Notes: generated from the sequence alone by a model not told the origin. DNA of 64,000 bases from JADCCX01 sp031431475 (GCA_031431475.1 JANPDL010000025.1:248001-312000); one strand, 5' to 3'. Positions 1-9,006 are shown, counted from the stretch's first letter. Translations and numbers: made by a program.

Positions 1-492
1 AAGGCGATCTACAGTTACATGCCGGAGATCGTGAAATTTTATCTGGGCGAGGAGCCGATCCTGCTCAATGTGCCGACGTGGCGCTGTCGCGAACCGCAGG
101 CGCTGAAATACGTGCTCGATCACCTGCCGGAGCTGGTGGTGAAGGAGGTCAACGGCTCTGGCGGATATGGCATGCTGGTGGGGCCACATGCCACGAAGGA
201 GCAGATCGAGATATTCCGCGCCAAGCTGGTGGCACATCCCGAAGGCTTCATCGCCCAGCCGACGCTGGCGCTCTCCACTGTACCCTGTTTTGTCGACAGC
301 GGCCTGGCCCCGCGCCATGTTGATCTGAGGCCCTATGTGCTGTGCGGCGCTGACGGTGTGCGTGTCGTCCCTGGTGGTCTCACGCGTGTGGCGCTCAAGG
401 AGGGCTCGCTTGTGGTCAATTCCTCACAGGGCGGTGGCACCAAGGATACCTGGGTGGTCGAAGGCGATCTCACGCCGCTGGGAGATCGCTGA
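1..492 (+). CDS. Circularly permuted ATP-grasp protein, C-terminal part
   Basis: The frame is open from the first base of the window, so the 5' end lies outside; about 163 residues are visible. The segment KEVNGSGGYGML and the end region with VVPGGLTRVA and SSQGGGTKDTWV are typical of the C-terminal half of the COG2308 (DUF404/DUF407) circularly permuted ATP-grasp family. Members are thought to be ATP-dependent amide-bond-forming ligases, but their substrate is unknown. Only 2 nt separate its stop from the next gene, an alpha-E protein, and a transglutaminase and Anbu follow, which is the usual company of this family. The family call is firm; the reaction is inferred. Confidence 0.88.
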   Translation, partial: KAIYSYMPEIVKFYLGEEPILLNVPTWRCREPQALKYVLDHLPELVVKEVNGSGGYGMLVGPHATKEQIEIFRAKLVAHPEGFIAQPTLALSTVPCFVDSGLAPRHVDLRPYVLCGADGVRVVPGGLTRVALKEGSLVVNSSQGGGTKDTWVVEGDLTPLGDR

Positions 493-494
493 CC

Positions 495-1436
495 ATGCTT
501 TCACGCACTGCCGACAGCCTTTACTGGCTTTCCCGTTATATCGAGCGGGCCGAGAACCTCGCCCGCATTCTTGGGGTGGCCGAACGCCTGTCCACCCTGC
601 CATCGGCTTATGCCGGGGCTTCCAGCGAATGGGAAAGCGCCATCGCAACAGCGGCTTGCGGCCCGGCCTTCTTCAACACTTACAGTCATGCCTCGCGCGC
701 CAATGTCATCGAGTTCATCGTGGCGTCGGAAGCCAATGACTCGTCGATCCGCAAATGCGTGGAGACTGCCCGTACCAATGCGCGCTCTGTCCGCACGGCG
801 CTGACCACCGAGATGTGGGAGATCATCAACGGCCTCTGGCACGAGGTGCAGAAGTTCAAACTGAAGAACATCGATCCCAGCCAGCTCGCGAAGTTCCTGA
901 CCGTGATCCAGGAAGCCTCTCTGCGCTTCGACGGAGCAGCGTATCGCACGATGCTGCGCACTGATCATTTCCATTTCCAGCGCATCGGGATGTTTCTGGA
1001 ACGCTCCGACAACATCGCCCGGCTGATGGACGTGAAATACCATGTTTTGCTGCCGGAGCAGGAGCCGGTGGGCGGCGGGCTTGATTATTTCCAGTGGTCA
1101 GCGATCCTGCGCGCCGTCGGTGCGCTGACATCGTACAACTGGGTTTACCGGGACAATGTAAAGCCGTGGCTTGTCGCGGATTTCATGATCCTCAGGTTGG
1201 AACAGCCGCGTTCCCTGATTTCCTCCTATGAGAATCTCAATCGACAACTCGACAGTCTGTCCGAGAAATACGGGCGGCAGGGTCAGGCGCAGCGGCTGGC
1301 CCGCGTCACCTTTGCCAATCTGCAGAACCAGAACATCGATGATCTCTTCCAGTCTGGCCTGCACGAGTTCCTCACCGGCTTTATCCAGAGCAACGATGCG
1401 CTGGGGGCCGCTGTGACAGAGCAGTATCTGCTGTAA
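495..1436 (+). CDS. Alpha-E domain protein (DUF403, COG2307)
   Basis: A 313-residue, mostly helical protein beginning MLSRTADSLYWLSRYIERAEN, which is the signature start of the alpha-E (DUF403) family. No catalytic motif is recognisable. The family nearly always sits beside the circularly permuted ATP-grasp protein and a transglutaminase, as here, and is assumed to be a partner in the same peptide-modification system. The ATG follows the upstream stop by 2 nt, so the genes are probably translationally coupled. Biochemical role is unknown. Confidence 0.9.
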   Translation: MLSRTADSLYWLSRYIERAENLARILGVAERLSTLPSAYAGASSEWESAIATAACGPAFFNTYSHASRANVIEFIVASEANDSSIRKCVETARTNARSVRTALTTEMWEIINGLWHEVQKFKLKNIDPSQLAKFLTVIQEASLRFDGAAYRTMLRTDHFHFQRIGMFLERSDNIARLMDVKYHVLLPEQEPVGGGLDYFQWSAILRAVGALTSYNWVYRDNVKPWLVADFMILRLEQPRSLISSYENLNRQLDSLSEKYGRQGQAQRLARVTFANLQNQNIDDLFQSGLHEFLTGFIQSNDALGAAVTEQYLL

Positions 1437-1448
1437 TGGTCCGATAAC

Positions 1449-2273
1449 ATGCGCCTGAAAATCAGACACGAGACCCATTACAGCTATGGCAGGCCTGCGA
1501 CCTCCGCCGTGCAGATCCTTCGGCTGACTCCGCGCAGCCACGATGGTCAGTTCGTGCGGCGCTGGCGCGTCGAGATCGATGCGGATTGCCGCCTTGACCG
1601 CGATGACGATGCCTTCGGCAACATCACACACACCTTCACTGTTGAAGGGCCGGTGAAGACCATGAAGATTGTGGCCGAAGGCGAGATCGACACGGCGGAT
1701 CGGCAGGGCATCATCCATGGTGCTGCCGAGCGATTTCCTCTGAACTTCTGGCTGCGTGAAACCGCTTTGACACGCGTGGAACCCGACATCCGTGATTACG
1801 CCCGGCAGATTGCGGGCGGAGAGGGTGGCGACAAGCTGGCCACGGTCCATGCGCTGATGGCTGCCATCAACACTGATTTCCGCTTCATGATCGGCGAGAC
1901 GACGGCATCCACCACCGCGATGCAGGCTTTTCAGCAGAAGTCTGGTGTGTGCCAGGACCTCGCCCATGTCTTCATCGCCTGCGCCCGCTCGCTCGGCATT
2001 CCGGCGCGCTATGCCGGGGGCTACTATCTACGCACGGATACCGAGCAGCAGGAGGCGGGCCACGCCTGGGCCGAGGCCTATCTCGACGGTCTGGGATGGA
2101 CCGGTTTTGACGCGGCGAATGGCGTCTGCATTACCGAGCGTTATGCCCGTGTGGCCATCGGGCAGGATTATCTCGATGCCGCCCCCATCCGGGGCGCGCG
2201 CATCGGCGGTGATGACGAGCAGTTGACTGTCAGTGTCGAAGTGAAACAGGGGCGGGCGATGGTCGAGGCGTGA
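1449..2273 (+). CDS. Transglutaminase-like cysteine protease family protein
   Basis: A 274-residue protein with the bacterial transglutaminase N-terminal beta domain (residues 1-90, start MRLKIRHETHYSYGRPA) followed by a papain-like transglutaminase core. The catalytic triad is visible as Cys168 (SGVCQD), His205 (AGHAW) and Asp221 (FDAANG). Such proteins hydrolyse or form isopeptide or peptide bonds. The gene starts 12 nt after the alpha-E gene and belongs to the same operon as the ATP-grasp protein. This is COG1305 in the arrangement usually linked to Anbu. There is no signal peptide, so it probably acts in the cytoplasm. Confidence 0.9.
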   Translation: MRLKIRHETHYSYGRPATSAVQILRLTPRSHDGQFVRRWRVEIDADCRLDRDDDAFGNITHTFTVEGPVKTMKIVAEGEIDTADRQGIIHGAAERFPLNFWLRETALTRVEPDIRDYARQIAGGEGGDKLATVHALMAAINTDFRFMIGETTASTTAMQAFQQKSGVCQDLAHVFIACARSLGIPARYAGGYYLRTDTEQQEAGHAWAEAYLDGLGWTGFDAANGVCITERYARVAIGQDYLDAAPIRGARIGGDDEQLTVSVEVKQGRAMVEA

Positions 2274-2373
2274 CGCCTTCCATCAGACTACAGCCGGTTC
2301 TGGTCCGGCAATTGCAAGCTGATAGCGAGATCGCTACAGGCTTGAGCCAGCAACAACAATGGACGATTCCGGC

Positions 2374-3123
2374 ATGACCTACTGCGTTGGTATTCTGGTG
2401 GAACAGGGCCTCGTGATGATGGCCGACACCCGCACCAACGCGGGGCTGGACAACGTCGCGACGTTCCGCAAGCTGCATGTCTTCGAGAAACCGGGCCAGA
2501 AGCTGTTTTCGCTCTGCACCGCCGGCAACCTCGCGGTAACACAGTCCATCGTTTCGCACCTGCGCGAGGGCATCAAGGATCCAGAGACAAAAAAGGTTGA
2601 ACGTCTCATCGATATGCCGACGATGTTCGAAGCTGCCCAGTTCGTCGGCAAGGCGATCCGCAAGGTCTTTGATATAGACGGCAACGCGCTCGAGCACCAT
2701 GCCTCGGCCTTCGATGTGACCATGCTGCTGGGCGGTCAGATCAAGGGCGAGCACATGCGGCTGTTCATGCTCTACAAGGCCGGCAATTTCATCGAGGCGA
2801 CGCAGGACACCTGCTTTCTGCAGGTGGGCGAGCACAAATACGGCAAGCCGATCCTGGACCGCGCCGTCAACTACCGCACGGATATGTACGACGCGCTGAA
2901 GCTCGGCCTGATCTCGATGGATTCAACCATGCGCTCCAATCTTGGCGTGGGCTTGCCGGTGGATCTGATCGTCCAGAGCCGGGATTCACTGGGTTTCGAC
3001 GTGCGTCGGCGGATCGAGGCGGGGGAGCCCTATTTCCACGACCTGCGCGAGCGCTGGTCCGCTGCGCTCAGGCAGGCGCATCAGGCGATACCGAAGCCGC
3101 CTTATGGACCGGCCGGGGGGTGA
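2374..3123 (+). CDS. Anbu, proteasome-like Ntn hydrolase
   Basis: A 249-residue protein of the Anbu (COG3484, proteasome-type protease) family. I place the start at the ATG in MTYCVGIL rather than five codons upstream (2359), because removal of that Met exposes Thr1, the expected N-terminal nucleophile. Asp17 and Lys32 in the mature numbering match the conserved proteasome active-site positions. Anbu assembles into open ring or helical particles in studied bacteria, but peptidase activity and substrate are not settled. It lies about 100 nt after the transglutaminase and completes the ATP-grasp/alpha-E/transglutaminase/Anbu cluster. Confidence 0.88.
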   Translation: MTYCVGILVEQGLVMMADTRTNAGLDNVATFRKLHVFEKPGQKLFSLCTAGNLAVTQSIVSHLREGIKDPETKKVERLIDMPTMFEAAQFVGKAIRKVFDIDGNALEHHASAFDVTMLLGGQIKGEHMRLFMLYKAGNFIEATQDTCFLQVGEHKYGKPILDRAVNYRTDMYDALKLGLISMDSTMRSNLGVGLPVDLIVQSRDSLGFDVRRRIEAGEPYFHDLRERWSAALRQAHQAIPKPPYGPAGG

Positions 3124-3418
3124 GTGCAGCTTTGCGCCAGCAAGTCTGTGACGTGGAGTTTCGCGCCGCCCAATTGCAAGCCTGCAAAAAAAATGTGCCT
3201 TTTCGGTCGCATATGCGGTTGAATATGGGTGAGAAGGCGGTTTTTCCTTGGCGATTGGCTGGAGCGCAGTTAATAATTTCCTAATCTTTCGATGTACGTG
3301 GGCCTGACGAGATAATCCCCCAGAGGCGCAACCGCCCGGGCAGGCAGTCCATCCGGCCGAAAGTGGACAGGGAATACTCCCGGGAGTGCTTTGCTCCCAT
3401 GCCACTATGAGGGTTATA
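3124..3418. other. Intergenic leader region before the outer-membrane protein gene
   Basis: There are 295 bases without a convincing gene between Anbu and the beta-barrel gene. A short stem-loop lies just ahead of the start codon (GGGAG at 3383-3387 pairing with CTCCC at 3395-3399), and a GAGG ribosome-binding site sits at 3409-3412. I see no clear sigma-70 promoter. Confidence 0.4.
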
Positions 3419-4201
3419 ATGCTGAAAAAATCATTGATTGCCGCCGCCAGTCTTCTGGCACTCTCTTTCGCCACAGGCGCATCCGCCGCCGACCTGCCAC
3501 GCAAGTCAGTTGCTCCGGTGTTCGCGCAGGTGCCTGCTTTCAGCTGGACCGGCTTCTATGTTGGCTTGAACGCGGGCGCGAGTTTCGCCGATGTCAAATG
3601 GGACCACACCGCCACTGGTGCGTGGCTCGGCACCACTACCAAGACCGGCCTTGATACTTTCGGCGATGGCAGCAGCAACCGTACGAATTTCACAGGCGGT
3701 ATTCAGGCTGGCTACAACTACCAGTTTGGCGCTCTGGTCGCCGGTATCGAAGCGGATATCGGGTATTTTTCGACAAAGCGCCGGACACAGACGTCGGCTG
3801 TCATCGCGGCCGGTCGCATTGACTTCACGACGAACACCGGCGCGGGCGATTATCTCGGTACAGTTCGCGGACGTATCGGCGTGGCATTTGATCGATTCCT
3901 GATTTACGCCACGGGTGGACTTGCGATTACGGAGACCCGTCTTTCTCAGCAGGTCTTTTTCGCGGCTACCAATTCGACAGCGACAGGATCTTCTTCCAAG
4001 ACGCAGGTCGGATACACCATTGGGGCCGGAGCGGAATACGCCTTCACGAACAACTGGACAATCAAGGCTGAATATCTGTTCCTCGACTTCGGCAAGAACA
4101 ACACGACGCTGTTCAACCCAGCGTTCCCAACCTTCACACATACTGTTGAATCTAAGAACCGGGCGCACATCGTTCGCGCCGGCGTGAACTACAAGTTCTG
4201 A
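3419..4201 (+). CDS. Outer membrane beta-barrel protein (Omp31-like)
   Basis: A 260-residue protein with a clear signal peptide (MLKKSLIAAASLLALSFATG, cleaved near ASA-ADLP). The mature part begins FSWTGFYVGLNAG, the hallmark of the Omp31/heat-resistant-agglutinin type eight-stranded barrels common in Hyphomicrobiales. It ends in an aromatic residue, YKF, as outer-membrane barrels do. The start at 3419 is chosen over 3386 because it gives the signal peptide and has GAGG upstream. It is monocistronic and followed by a strong terminator. Likely an abundant surface protein without known transport activity. Confidence 0.9.
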   Translation: MLKKSLIAAASLLALSFATGASAADLPRKSVAPVFAQVPAFSWTGFYVGLNAGASFADVKWDHTATGAWLGTTTKTGLDTFGDGSSNRTNFTGGIQAGYNYQFGALVAGIEADIGYFSTKRRTQTSAVIAAGRIDFTTNTGAGDYLGTVRGRIGVAFDRFLIYATGGLAITETRLSQQVFFAATNSTATGSSSKTQVGYTIGAGAEYAFTNNWTIKAEYLFLDFGKNNTTLFNPAFPTFTHTVESKNRAHIVRAGVNYKF

Positions 4202-4225
4202 GCGTAAACGCCCGGAACTGACGGG

Positions 4226-4250
4226 AAAGCCGCCGCCGGGCGGCTTTTTT
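4226..4250 (+). terminator. Rho-independent terminator of the outer-membrane protein gene
   Basis: AAGCCGCC (4227-4234) pairs perfectly with GGCGGCTT (4239-4246) around the loop GCCG, and a T run follows. It lies 25 nt after the beta-barrel stop codon and before the convergent crotonase gene. Confidence 0.9.
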
Positions 4251-4265
4251 GTTGGGATGGCCTGC

Positions 4266-5072
4266 TTACCGCCCCTCCCAGACCGGTTCCCGCTTCTCCA
4301 CGAAAGCGTCGATACCCTCCTCGGCATCTCGCGCCAGCATGTTCTCGACCATCACCTTGCTGGCATATCGATAGGCCTCGTCCAGCGTCATCTCGCGCTG
4401 GCGGTAGAAGGCCTGCTTGCCGGTTTTCACCGTCAGCGCTGATTTCGATGCGATAATTCTTGCCATCGCATGCGCTTCGGCTAGCGCTCCGCCCGCCGCT
4501 GTCACGCGGTTCACGAGCCCGTGGTGATGCGCAGTCTCCGCATCTGCCATTTCGCCCAATAGCAGCATTTCCATCGCGTGCTTGTGCGAGATATTGCGCG
4601 ACAATGCCACCATCGGCGTGGAGCAGAACAAACCGATATGCACGCCCGGTGTGCAGAACCGTGCGTTTGCACCTGCCACGGCGAGATCGCAGGAGGCCAC
4701 GATCTGGCATCCCGCAGCGGTCGCCACACCCTCCACCGCCGCGATCACAGGTTGCGGCAGGGCGACGATCTGCTGCATCACCCGCGAGCATTGTCCCAGA
4801 ATGTCCGCAAAATATGCGCGTCCACGGTCTGCATCCGCCCGCCGCGCGCTCATTTCCTTGAGATCGTGGCCCGCGCAGAACACCGGCCCCTCCGCCGCGA
4901 GGATGACAGCGCGGATGGTGCTGTCGGCAGCGATGGCGGTGAGTTCCGACGAGAGCGCCGCAAGCAGCGCTTCCGACAACGGGTTGCGGACTTCAGGCCG
5001 GTTGAGAGTGAGCGTCGCGATTGCGTTGGCATCGGAGCGGGTGAGAGGAGGGGGTGGGGCTTGGATGTTCAT
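4266..5072 (-). CDS. Enoyl-CoA hydratase/isomerase family protein (ECHDC3-like)
   Basis: A 268-residue crotonase-fold protein. The oxyanion-hole segments are visible as FCAGHDLKEM and as the region around GVATAAGCQIVASCDLAVA. The following RFCTPGVHIGLFCSTP resembles the ECHDC3 branch rather than classical hydratases, and the usual catalytic glutamates are not evident, so hydratase activity is doubtful. The start MNIQAPPPPL is preferred; the longer open frame upstream runs through an inverted repeat and is not coding. It is divergent from a PaaI thioesterase and near a CoA-transferase, which fits acyl-CoA metabolism. Confidence 0.85.
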   Translation of the reverse strand: MNIQAPPPPLTRSDANAIATLTLNRPEVRNPLSEALLAALSSELTAIAADSTIRAVILAAEGPVFCAGHDLKEMSARRADADRGRAYFADILGQCSRVMQQIVALPQPVIAAVEGVATAAGCQIVASCDLAVAGANARFCTPGVHIGLFCSTPMVALSRNISHKHAMEMLLLGEMADAETAHHHGLVNRVTAAGGALAEAHAMARIIASKSALTVKTGKQAFYRQREMTLDEAYRYASKVMVENMLARDAEEGIDAFVEKREPVWEGR

Positions 5073-5113
5073 GCTGGACAGGATAGCGCTGCTTGCAGGA
5101 TTGACAACGTGTC

Positions 5114-5226
5114 TGATCCTGATGGTGTCTCGAGGCTCGCCTTTGGCTCGCACCTCGACATGAGGTTTCCCCATCCTCATGTCGAGGTGCGCAGCGCAGC
5201 GAAGCCTCGAGACACCATCAGGATCA
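5114..5226. repeat. Long hairpin-forming inverted repeat
   Basis: Perfect 24-bp outer arms (5114-5137 and 5203-5226) and perfect 15-bp inner arms (5151-5165 and 5175-5189) are separated by a symmetric 13 x 13 mismatch and a 9-nt loop (5166-5174). The whole structure could fold as one 113-nt hairpin. It lies between two divergent start codons, so it may affect both 5' regions. Its appearance is that of a dispersed non-coding palindromic element. Confidence 0.85.
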
Positions 5227-5268
5227 GCCGCAAGGAAACCTGCCCCGCCAACAACGCAGACAGACTCC

Positions 5269-5706
5269 ATGTCCGATGTAACCAAACCCGCCATGACCAT
5301 CGCCGAGATGGAAACATTCCTCGACCGCGAGTTCCCGCAGATCCACATCGGCGGGCGCATCTTCAGCATAGAGGCCGTGGGCTATGGGACAGCCCGCATG
5401 CGCATGGCGTACCACGAGCGCAATATCCGTCCCGGCGGCACTCTGTCTGGCCCCTCCATGTTCACGCTGGCGGATCTGGCGCTCTATGTGGCGGTGCTGG
5501 GCGCATTCGGTCCGGTCGGGCTGGCCGTGACGACGAATCTCAACATCAACTTCCTGCGAAAACCTGCGCAGTGTGATCTCATTGCTGAATGCCGCATGCT
5601 CAAGATCGGCAAGCGCTTGGCGGTGGGCGAGGTGACGCTGTTCTCGGACGGCGAGGCCGAGCCCGTGGCGCATGCGACGGGCACTTATAGCATTCCGCCA
5701 AGATAA
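5269..5706 (+). CDS. PaaI-family hotdog thioesterase
   Basis: A 145-residue hotdog-fold protein. The central helix segment NIRPGGTLSGPSMFTLADLA and the strand TTNLNINFLRKP are typical of PaaI/YbgC-like acyl-CoA thioesterases, which hydrolyse acyl- or aryl-CoA in the cytoplasm. The start MSDVTKPAM is chosen because the open frame further upstream lies inside the inverted repeat at 5114-5226. No strong ribosome-binding site is seen. It converges with the CoA-transferase operon, with 12 nt between the stop codons. Confidence 0.85.
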   Translation: MSDVTKPAMTIAEMETFLDREFPQIHIGGRIFSIEAVGYGTARMRMAYHERNIRPGGTLSGPSMFTLADLALYVAVLGAFGPVGLAVTTNLNINFLRKPAQCDLIAECRMLKIGKRLAVGEVTLFSDGEAEPVAHATGTYSIPPR

Positions 5707-5718
5707 TCTGCCCGCGTC

Positions 5719-6366
5719 CTACTTCTTCTTCAGCCCGTTTTTGAATTTTGCCGCCGTCTTGGTCTTGACCTCGTCGAGCGTCACACCGTCCGCCAGTTCG
5801 ATGAGCGTCATGCCGCCCTTCTTCCGGTCGATTTTGAAGACGGCAAGATCGGTCACAACCATGTCGACCACTTTCGCGCCGGTCAGCGGCAGGTTGCAGC
5901 GCTTCAGCAGCTTCGATTCACCCTTGGCCTCGTGTTCCATGACGACAACGACGCGCTTGACACCCGCCACGAGATCCATGGCCCCGCCCATGCCCTTCAC
6001 CATCTTGCCCGGGATCATCCAGTTCGCGAGATCGCCGTTTTCCGCCACCTGCATCGCGCCCAGGATGGACAGGTCGATATGCCCGCCGCGGATCATGGCG
6101 AAGCTGTCGGACGACGAGAAATAGCTCGTGGTCGGCAGCTCCGTGATCGTCTGCTTGCCTGCATTGATCAGGTCGGCATCTTCCTCGCCCTCATAAGGGA
6201 AGGGACCCATGCCAAGCATGCCGTTCTCGCTCTGCAGCTGAACCGACATGCCCTTGGGGATGTAGTTGGAAACAAGCGTCGGAATGCCGATGCCGAGGTT
6301 GACGTAGAAGCCGTCTTTCAGCTCTTTCGCAGCGCGTGCCGCCATCTGGTCACGGGTCCAGGCCAT
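5719..6366 (-). CDS. scoB: 3-oxoacid CoA-transferase subunit B
   Basis: A 215-residue beta subunit of a class I CoA-transferase. The catalytic glutamate is Glu47 in SENGMLG, and the family segments NLGIGIPTLV and GAMDLVAG are present. The enzyme moves CoA between succinyl-CoA and acetoacetate (or similar 3-oxoacids), using a glutamyl-CoA thioester. It lies 24 nt downstream of the A subunit on the same strand. The exact acid substrate cannot be read from sequence. Confidence 0.93.
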   Translation of the reverse strand: MAWTRDQMAARAAKELKDGFYVNLGIGIPTLVSNYIPKGMSVQLQSENGMLGMGPFPYEGEEDADLINAGKQTITELPTTSYFSSSDSFAMIRGGHIDLSILGAMQVAENGDLANWMIPGKMVKGMGGAMDLVAGVKRVVVVMEHEAKGESKLLKRCNLPLTGAKVVDMVVTDLAVFKIDRKKGGMTLIELADGVTLDEVKTKTAAKFKNGLKKK

Positions 6367-6390
6367 GGGTGATCTCCTGTTGGCTCGCGA

Positions 6391-7098
6391 TTAGCTGGAA
6401 GCTTTGGGGCGCGTGGTGCGCTGCTCGATGCGCTTTACCGGATTGGTCAGCTCGATCATGCGCTGCACATAGACGCCCGGTGTATGAATATGATCCGGGT
6501 TGATCTTGCCCGCCTTCACGATGGTTTCGGCCTGCACCACCGTCACCTTGCCCGCTGTCGCCATCATCGGGTTGAAGTTGCGGGCGGTCTTGCGGAACAC
6601 GAGATTGCCCTCGGTATCGGCCTTCCAGGCGTGCACAAGGGCGAGATCAGCCACCAGCCCCTTCTCCATCATGTATTTCTCACCATTGAACATCTTCACG
6701 GATTTGCCCCTTGCGATGAGTGTGCCGACACCGGTTTTGGTATAGAAACCGGGAATGCCCGCACCGCCTGCGCGGATGCGCTCGGCCAAGGTCCCCTGCG
6801 GATTGAACTCGAGCTTGAGCGCGCCGGAGAGATATTGTTCAGCGAAAAGCTTGTTCTCGCCCACGTAGGACGAGATCATCTTCTTGATCTGTTTTGTTTC
6901 AAGCAGAATTCCAAGGCCCACGCCATCCACGCCAGCATTGTTGGAAATGACCGTCAGGCCGGTGACGCCAGATGACCGCACTGCTTCGATCAGCACGTCA
7001 GGGATGCCGCATAGCCCGAAGCCGCCGGACATGATCACCATGTTGTTCTTCAGAACCCCCGCAAGGGCCGCAACGGCATCGGGATAAATCTTGCTCAT
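6391..7098 (-). CDS. scoA: 3-oxoacid CoA-transferase subunit A
   Basis: A 235-residue alpha subunit of a class I CoA-transferase, with the CoA-binding segment SGGFGLCGIPDVLIEAV near residues 24-40. It forms a heterotetramer with the adjacent B subunit. First gene of a two-gene operon; it is divergent from the AsmA gene across about 150 bp. Substrate assignment (succinyl-CoA:3-oxoacid) rests on the family. Confidence 0.93.
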   Translation of the reverse strand: MSKIYPDAVAALAGVLKNNMVIMSGGFGLCGIPDVLIEAVRSSGVTGLTVISNNAGVDGVGLGILLETKQIKKMISSYVGENKLFAEQYLSGALKLEFNPQGTLAERIRAGGAGIPGFYTKTGVGTLIARGKSVKMFNGEKYMMEKGLVADLALVHAWKADTEGNLVFRKTARNFNPMMATAGKVTVVQAETIVKAGKINPDHIHTPGVYVQRMIELTNPVKRIEQRTTRPKASS

Positions 7099-7248
7099 GG
7101 CGGGCGTCCGTCTCCAACCGGCTGTCTGTGGCTGGACAACGCTTATTGATCATTGAGTGGGGCGGCAAGGGGAGTGGCTGTGATAACGCGCTATTGATCG
7201 CTTGGTCTGCCGCTTTGCACGCCGCCTGCAATCCGATAGTATCCTGGT

Positions 7249-9006
7249 ATGCAGCTGGTCGATTTCTCCCGCTTTCGCAGCCCCCTGTTCATCGGGAGCC
7301 TTGCTGTTCTCGCCGTGCTGCTCGGGCTTGGCCTGATCCGCTGGCCCGTCGGCAATGAGCTTATCGGCGAGCGGCTGCGCCACGCGCTCGATCGCAACAC
7401 GGGTTATGTTATCGAAAGCACGGGCGAGATGCATTTCACGGCGCTGCCCTGGCCGACGCTGCAGATCGAGGATCTGGCCTTGCGCAAGCCCTCATCGCCG
7501 CATGAGCGGGTGGTGGCGCCCCTTCTCAAGGCGCGGCTGAACCTCGGCTCGTGGATGTTTGGTACGCCGAAGGTGGTGGCGCTGTCGCTGTTTGATCCGG
7601 TGATCCACCTCGTCACCACGGTGAACGTCAGCGAGACAGAAGCGCTGTCGACGGCGGTGTTCAATTTTCTGGCACGGGAAGGTCGCCCGGAGTTGCAGAA
7701 TCTGCGCATCGCGCGCGGTAGAATTGTTCTCGACGGCACGCCGTGGATGCAGGAGCTTCTGCTCAATGTTACCAATACGGCAGGCGCTGATCTGCGGCTG
7801 CGCATGGAGGCGCGCTATCGCGACAATCCGGTGGCGATCAGGGCCGATGTGGGGCAGGGGGCATCGCGCAACCAGCGCCCGATCAGCTGGACCGCCGTGA
7901 CACCAAGCGTCAGCACGCGCTTCGACGGCGTGCTGTTCAGCCCGCGCTCGCTGGACGCCGAGGGCGATTTTTCCCTCACCATCACGGATGGTCCTGGCCT
8001 CGCCCGCACGCTCGACGCCGGAACGCGCCATGCCGCGCTACTGACCGATGCGCGGCTTTCTGGGCAGGCGCGCATGGTCTGGCCCATGATTCAAATCCGG
8101 CAGGCGGTGATCGAGCAGGGCAAGGACCGGCTCGAAGGTTCGGTCGAGATGAATGTGGATGCCAGCCATCCCGCATTGTCCGCCACGCTCGATGCCCCCC
8201 GTCTGAACATCACGCCGCTGCTGGCTCCTGTGCTGGAACAACTGACCACGCAGGCCGGTGCCTGGTCCGACTGGCCTCTTGATGCCGGGATTGCCAGCGG
8301 CGCGAAAGTCGATCTGCGGCTTTCCACCCAAAGGCTGCAAATCGGCAGCATCGGAATCGACCGTGCAGCGCTGTCCGCGCACCTGCGCGACGGGCGGATC
8401 GAGTTGCTGCTGAACGAAGGGCAAATTCAGGAGGGCAGCCTCAAGGGGCGTGTTTCCCTCAGCCCTGTGAGCAGCGGCGGTCTCGCCATTCGCGCGCAAA
8501 GCAGTTTCGACAAGCTTGATCTCGGCGCTGTGCTTGAAGCAGCGGGCGTGCCGCGAATACGGGGCACCGGAACCGGAACATTTTCCCTCGCCGCCACCGG
8601 CTCCAGCATGTCGCAACTCGTAGGAACGCTTGAAGGCCGCGCCCGGTTGACGATCCGCGATGGCGAATTGCCCGGCACCGATCTCGACCGGTTGCCCGGA
8701 CGCATCGAGCGCACGCTGGCCGGAGGCATTGCGCTTGAGGGCAAGACCCGGTTCCAGACACTTGGCCTCCAGCTGAGGCTCGCCAGAGGCGTAGCGACAA
8801 TCACCGATGGCACGCTGACAACGGCGGTCATCCGTGCGCCGCTGGCGGGAACCATCGACGTATCACGCCAGCGGCTTGATCTGATGGCCCGACTGCAGCC
8901 CGGTGGCGATCTGCCGCGCGCGGGTGAGATGCGGGTGAGGCTGGAAGGCCCGTGGTCAGCGCCGGTGCTCACGCCTGATCTGGCAGGGCGCGGCAACCGG
9001 AGTTAG
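7249..9006 (+). CDS. AsmA family protein
   Basis: A 585-residue protein with one N-terminal membrane anchor (about residues 12-32, LFIGSLAVLAVLLGLGLIRW), followed by a long beta-rich periplasmic region. Repetitive strands such as LEGRARLTIRDGELPGTDLDR occur in the C-terminal AsmA-like part. AsmA/TamB-like proteins are implicated in phospholipid transport to the outer membrane and in its assembly. It stands alone between the CoA-transferase operon and the ribosomal protein operon. Confidence 0.82.
   Translation: MQLVDFSRFRSPLFIGSLAVLAVLLGLGLIRWPVGNELIGERLRHALDRNTGYVIESTGEMHFTALPWPTLQIEDLALRKPSSPHERVVAPLLKARLNLGSWMFGTPKVVALSLFDPVIHLVTTVNVSETEALSTAVFNFLAREGRPELQNLRIARGRIVLDGTPWMQELLLNVTNTAGADLRLRMEARYRDNPVAIRADVGQGASRNQRPISWTAVTPSVSTRFDGVLFSPRSLDAEGDFSLTITDGPGLARTLDAGTRHAALLTDARLSGQARMVWPMIQIRQAVIEQGKDRLEGSVEMNVDASHPALSATLDAPRLNITPLLAPVLEQLTTQAGAWSDWPLDAGIASGAKVDLRLSTQRLQIGSIGIDRAALSAHLRDGRIELLLNEGQIQEGSLKGRVSLSPVSSGGLAIRAQSSFDKLDLGAVLEAAGVPRIRGTGTGTFSLAATGSSMSQLVGTLEGRARLTIRDGELPGTDLDRLPGRIERTLAGGIALEGKTRFQTLGLQLRLARGVATITDGTLTTAVIRAPLAGTIDVSRQRLDLMARLQPGGDLPRAGEMRVRLEGPWSAPVLTPDLAGRGNRS

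Noticed and set aside
501..1043. Long minus-strand open frame over the alpha-E gene
   Set aside because: High GC produces long antisense frames; the plus-strand alpha-E family match accounts for the region.
4266..5369. 367-codon version of the crotonase gene
   Set aside because: The extra N-terminus is translated from the 113-nt inverted repeat and the PaaI gene start; the conserved part begins at 5072.
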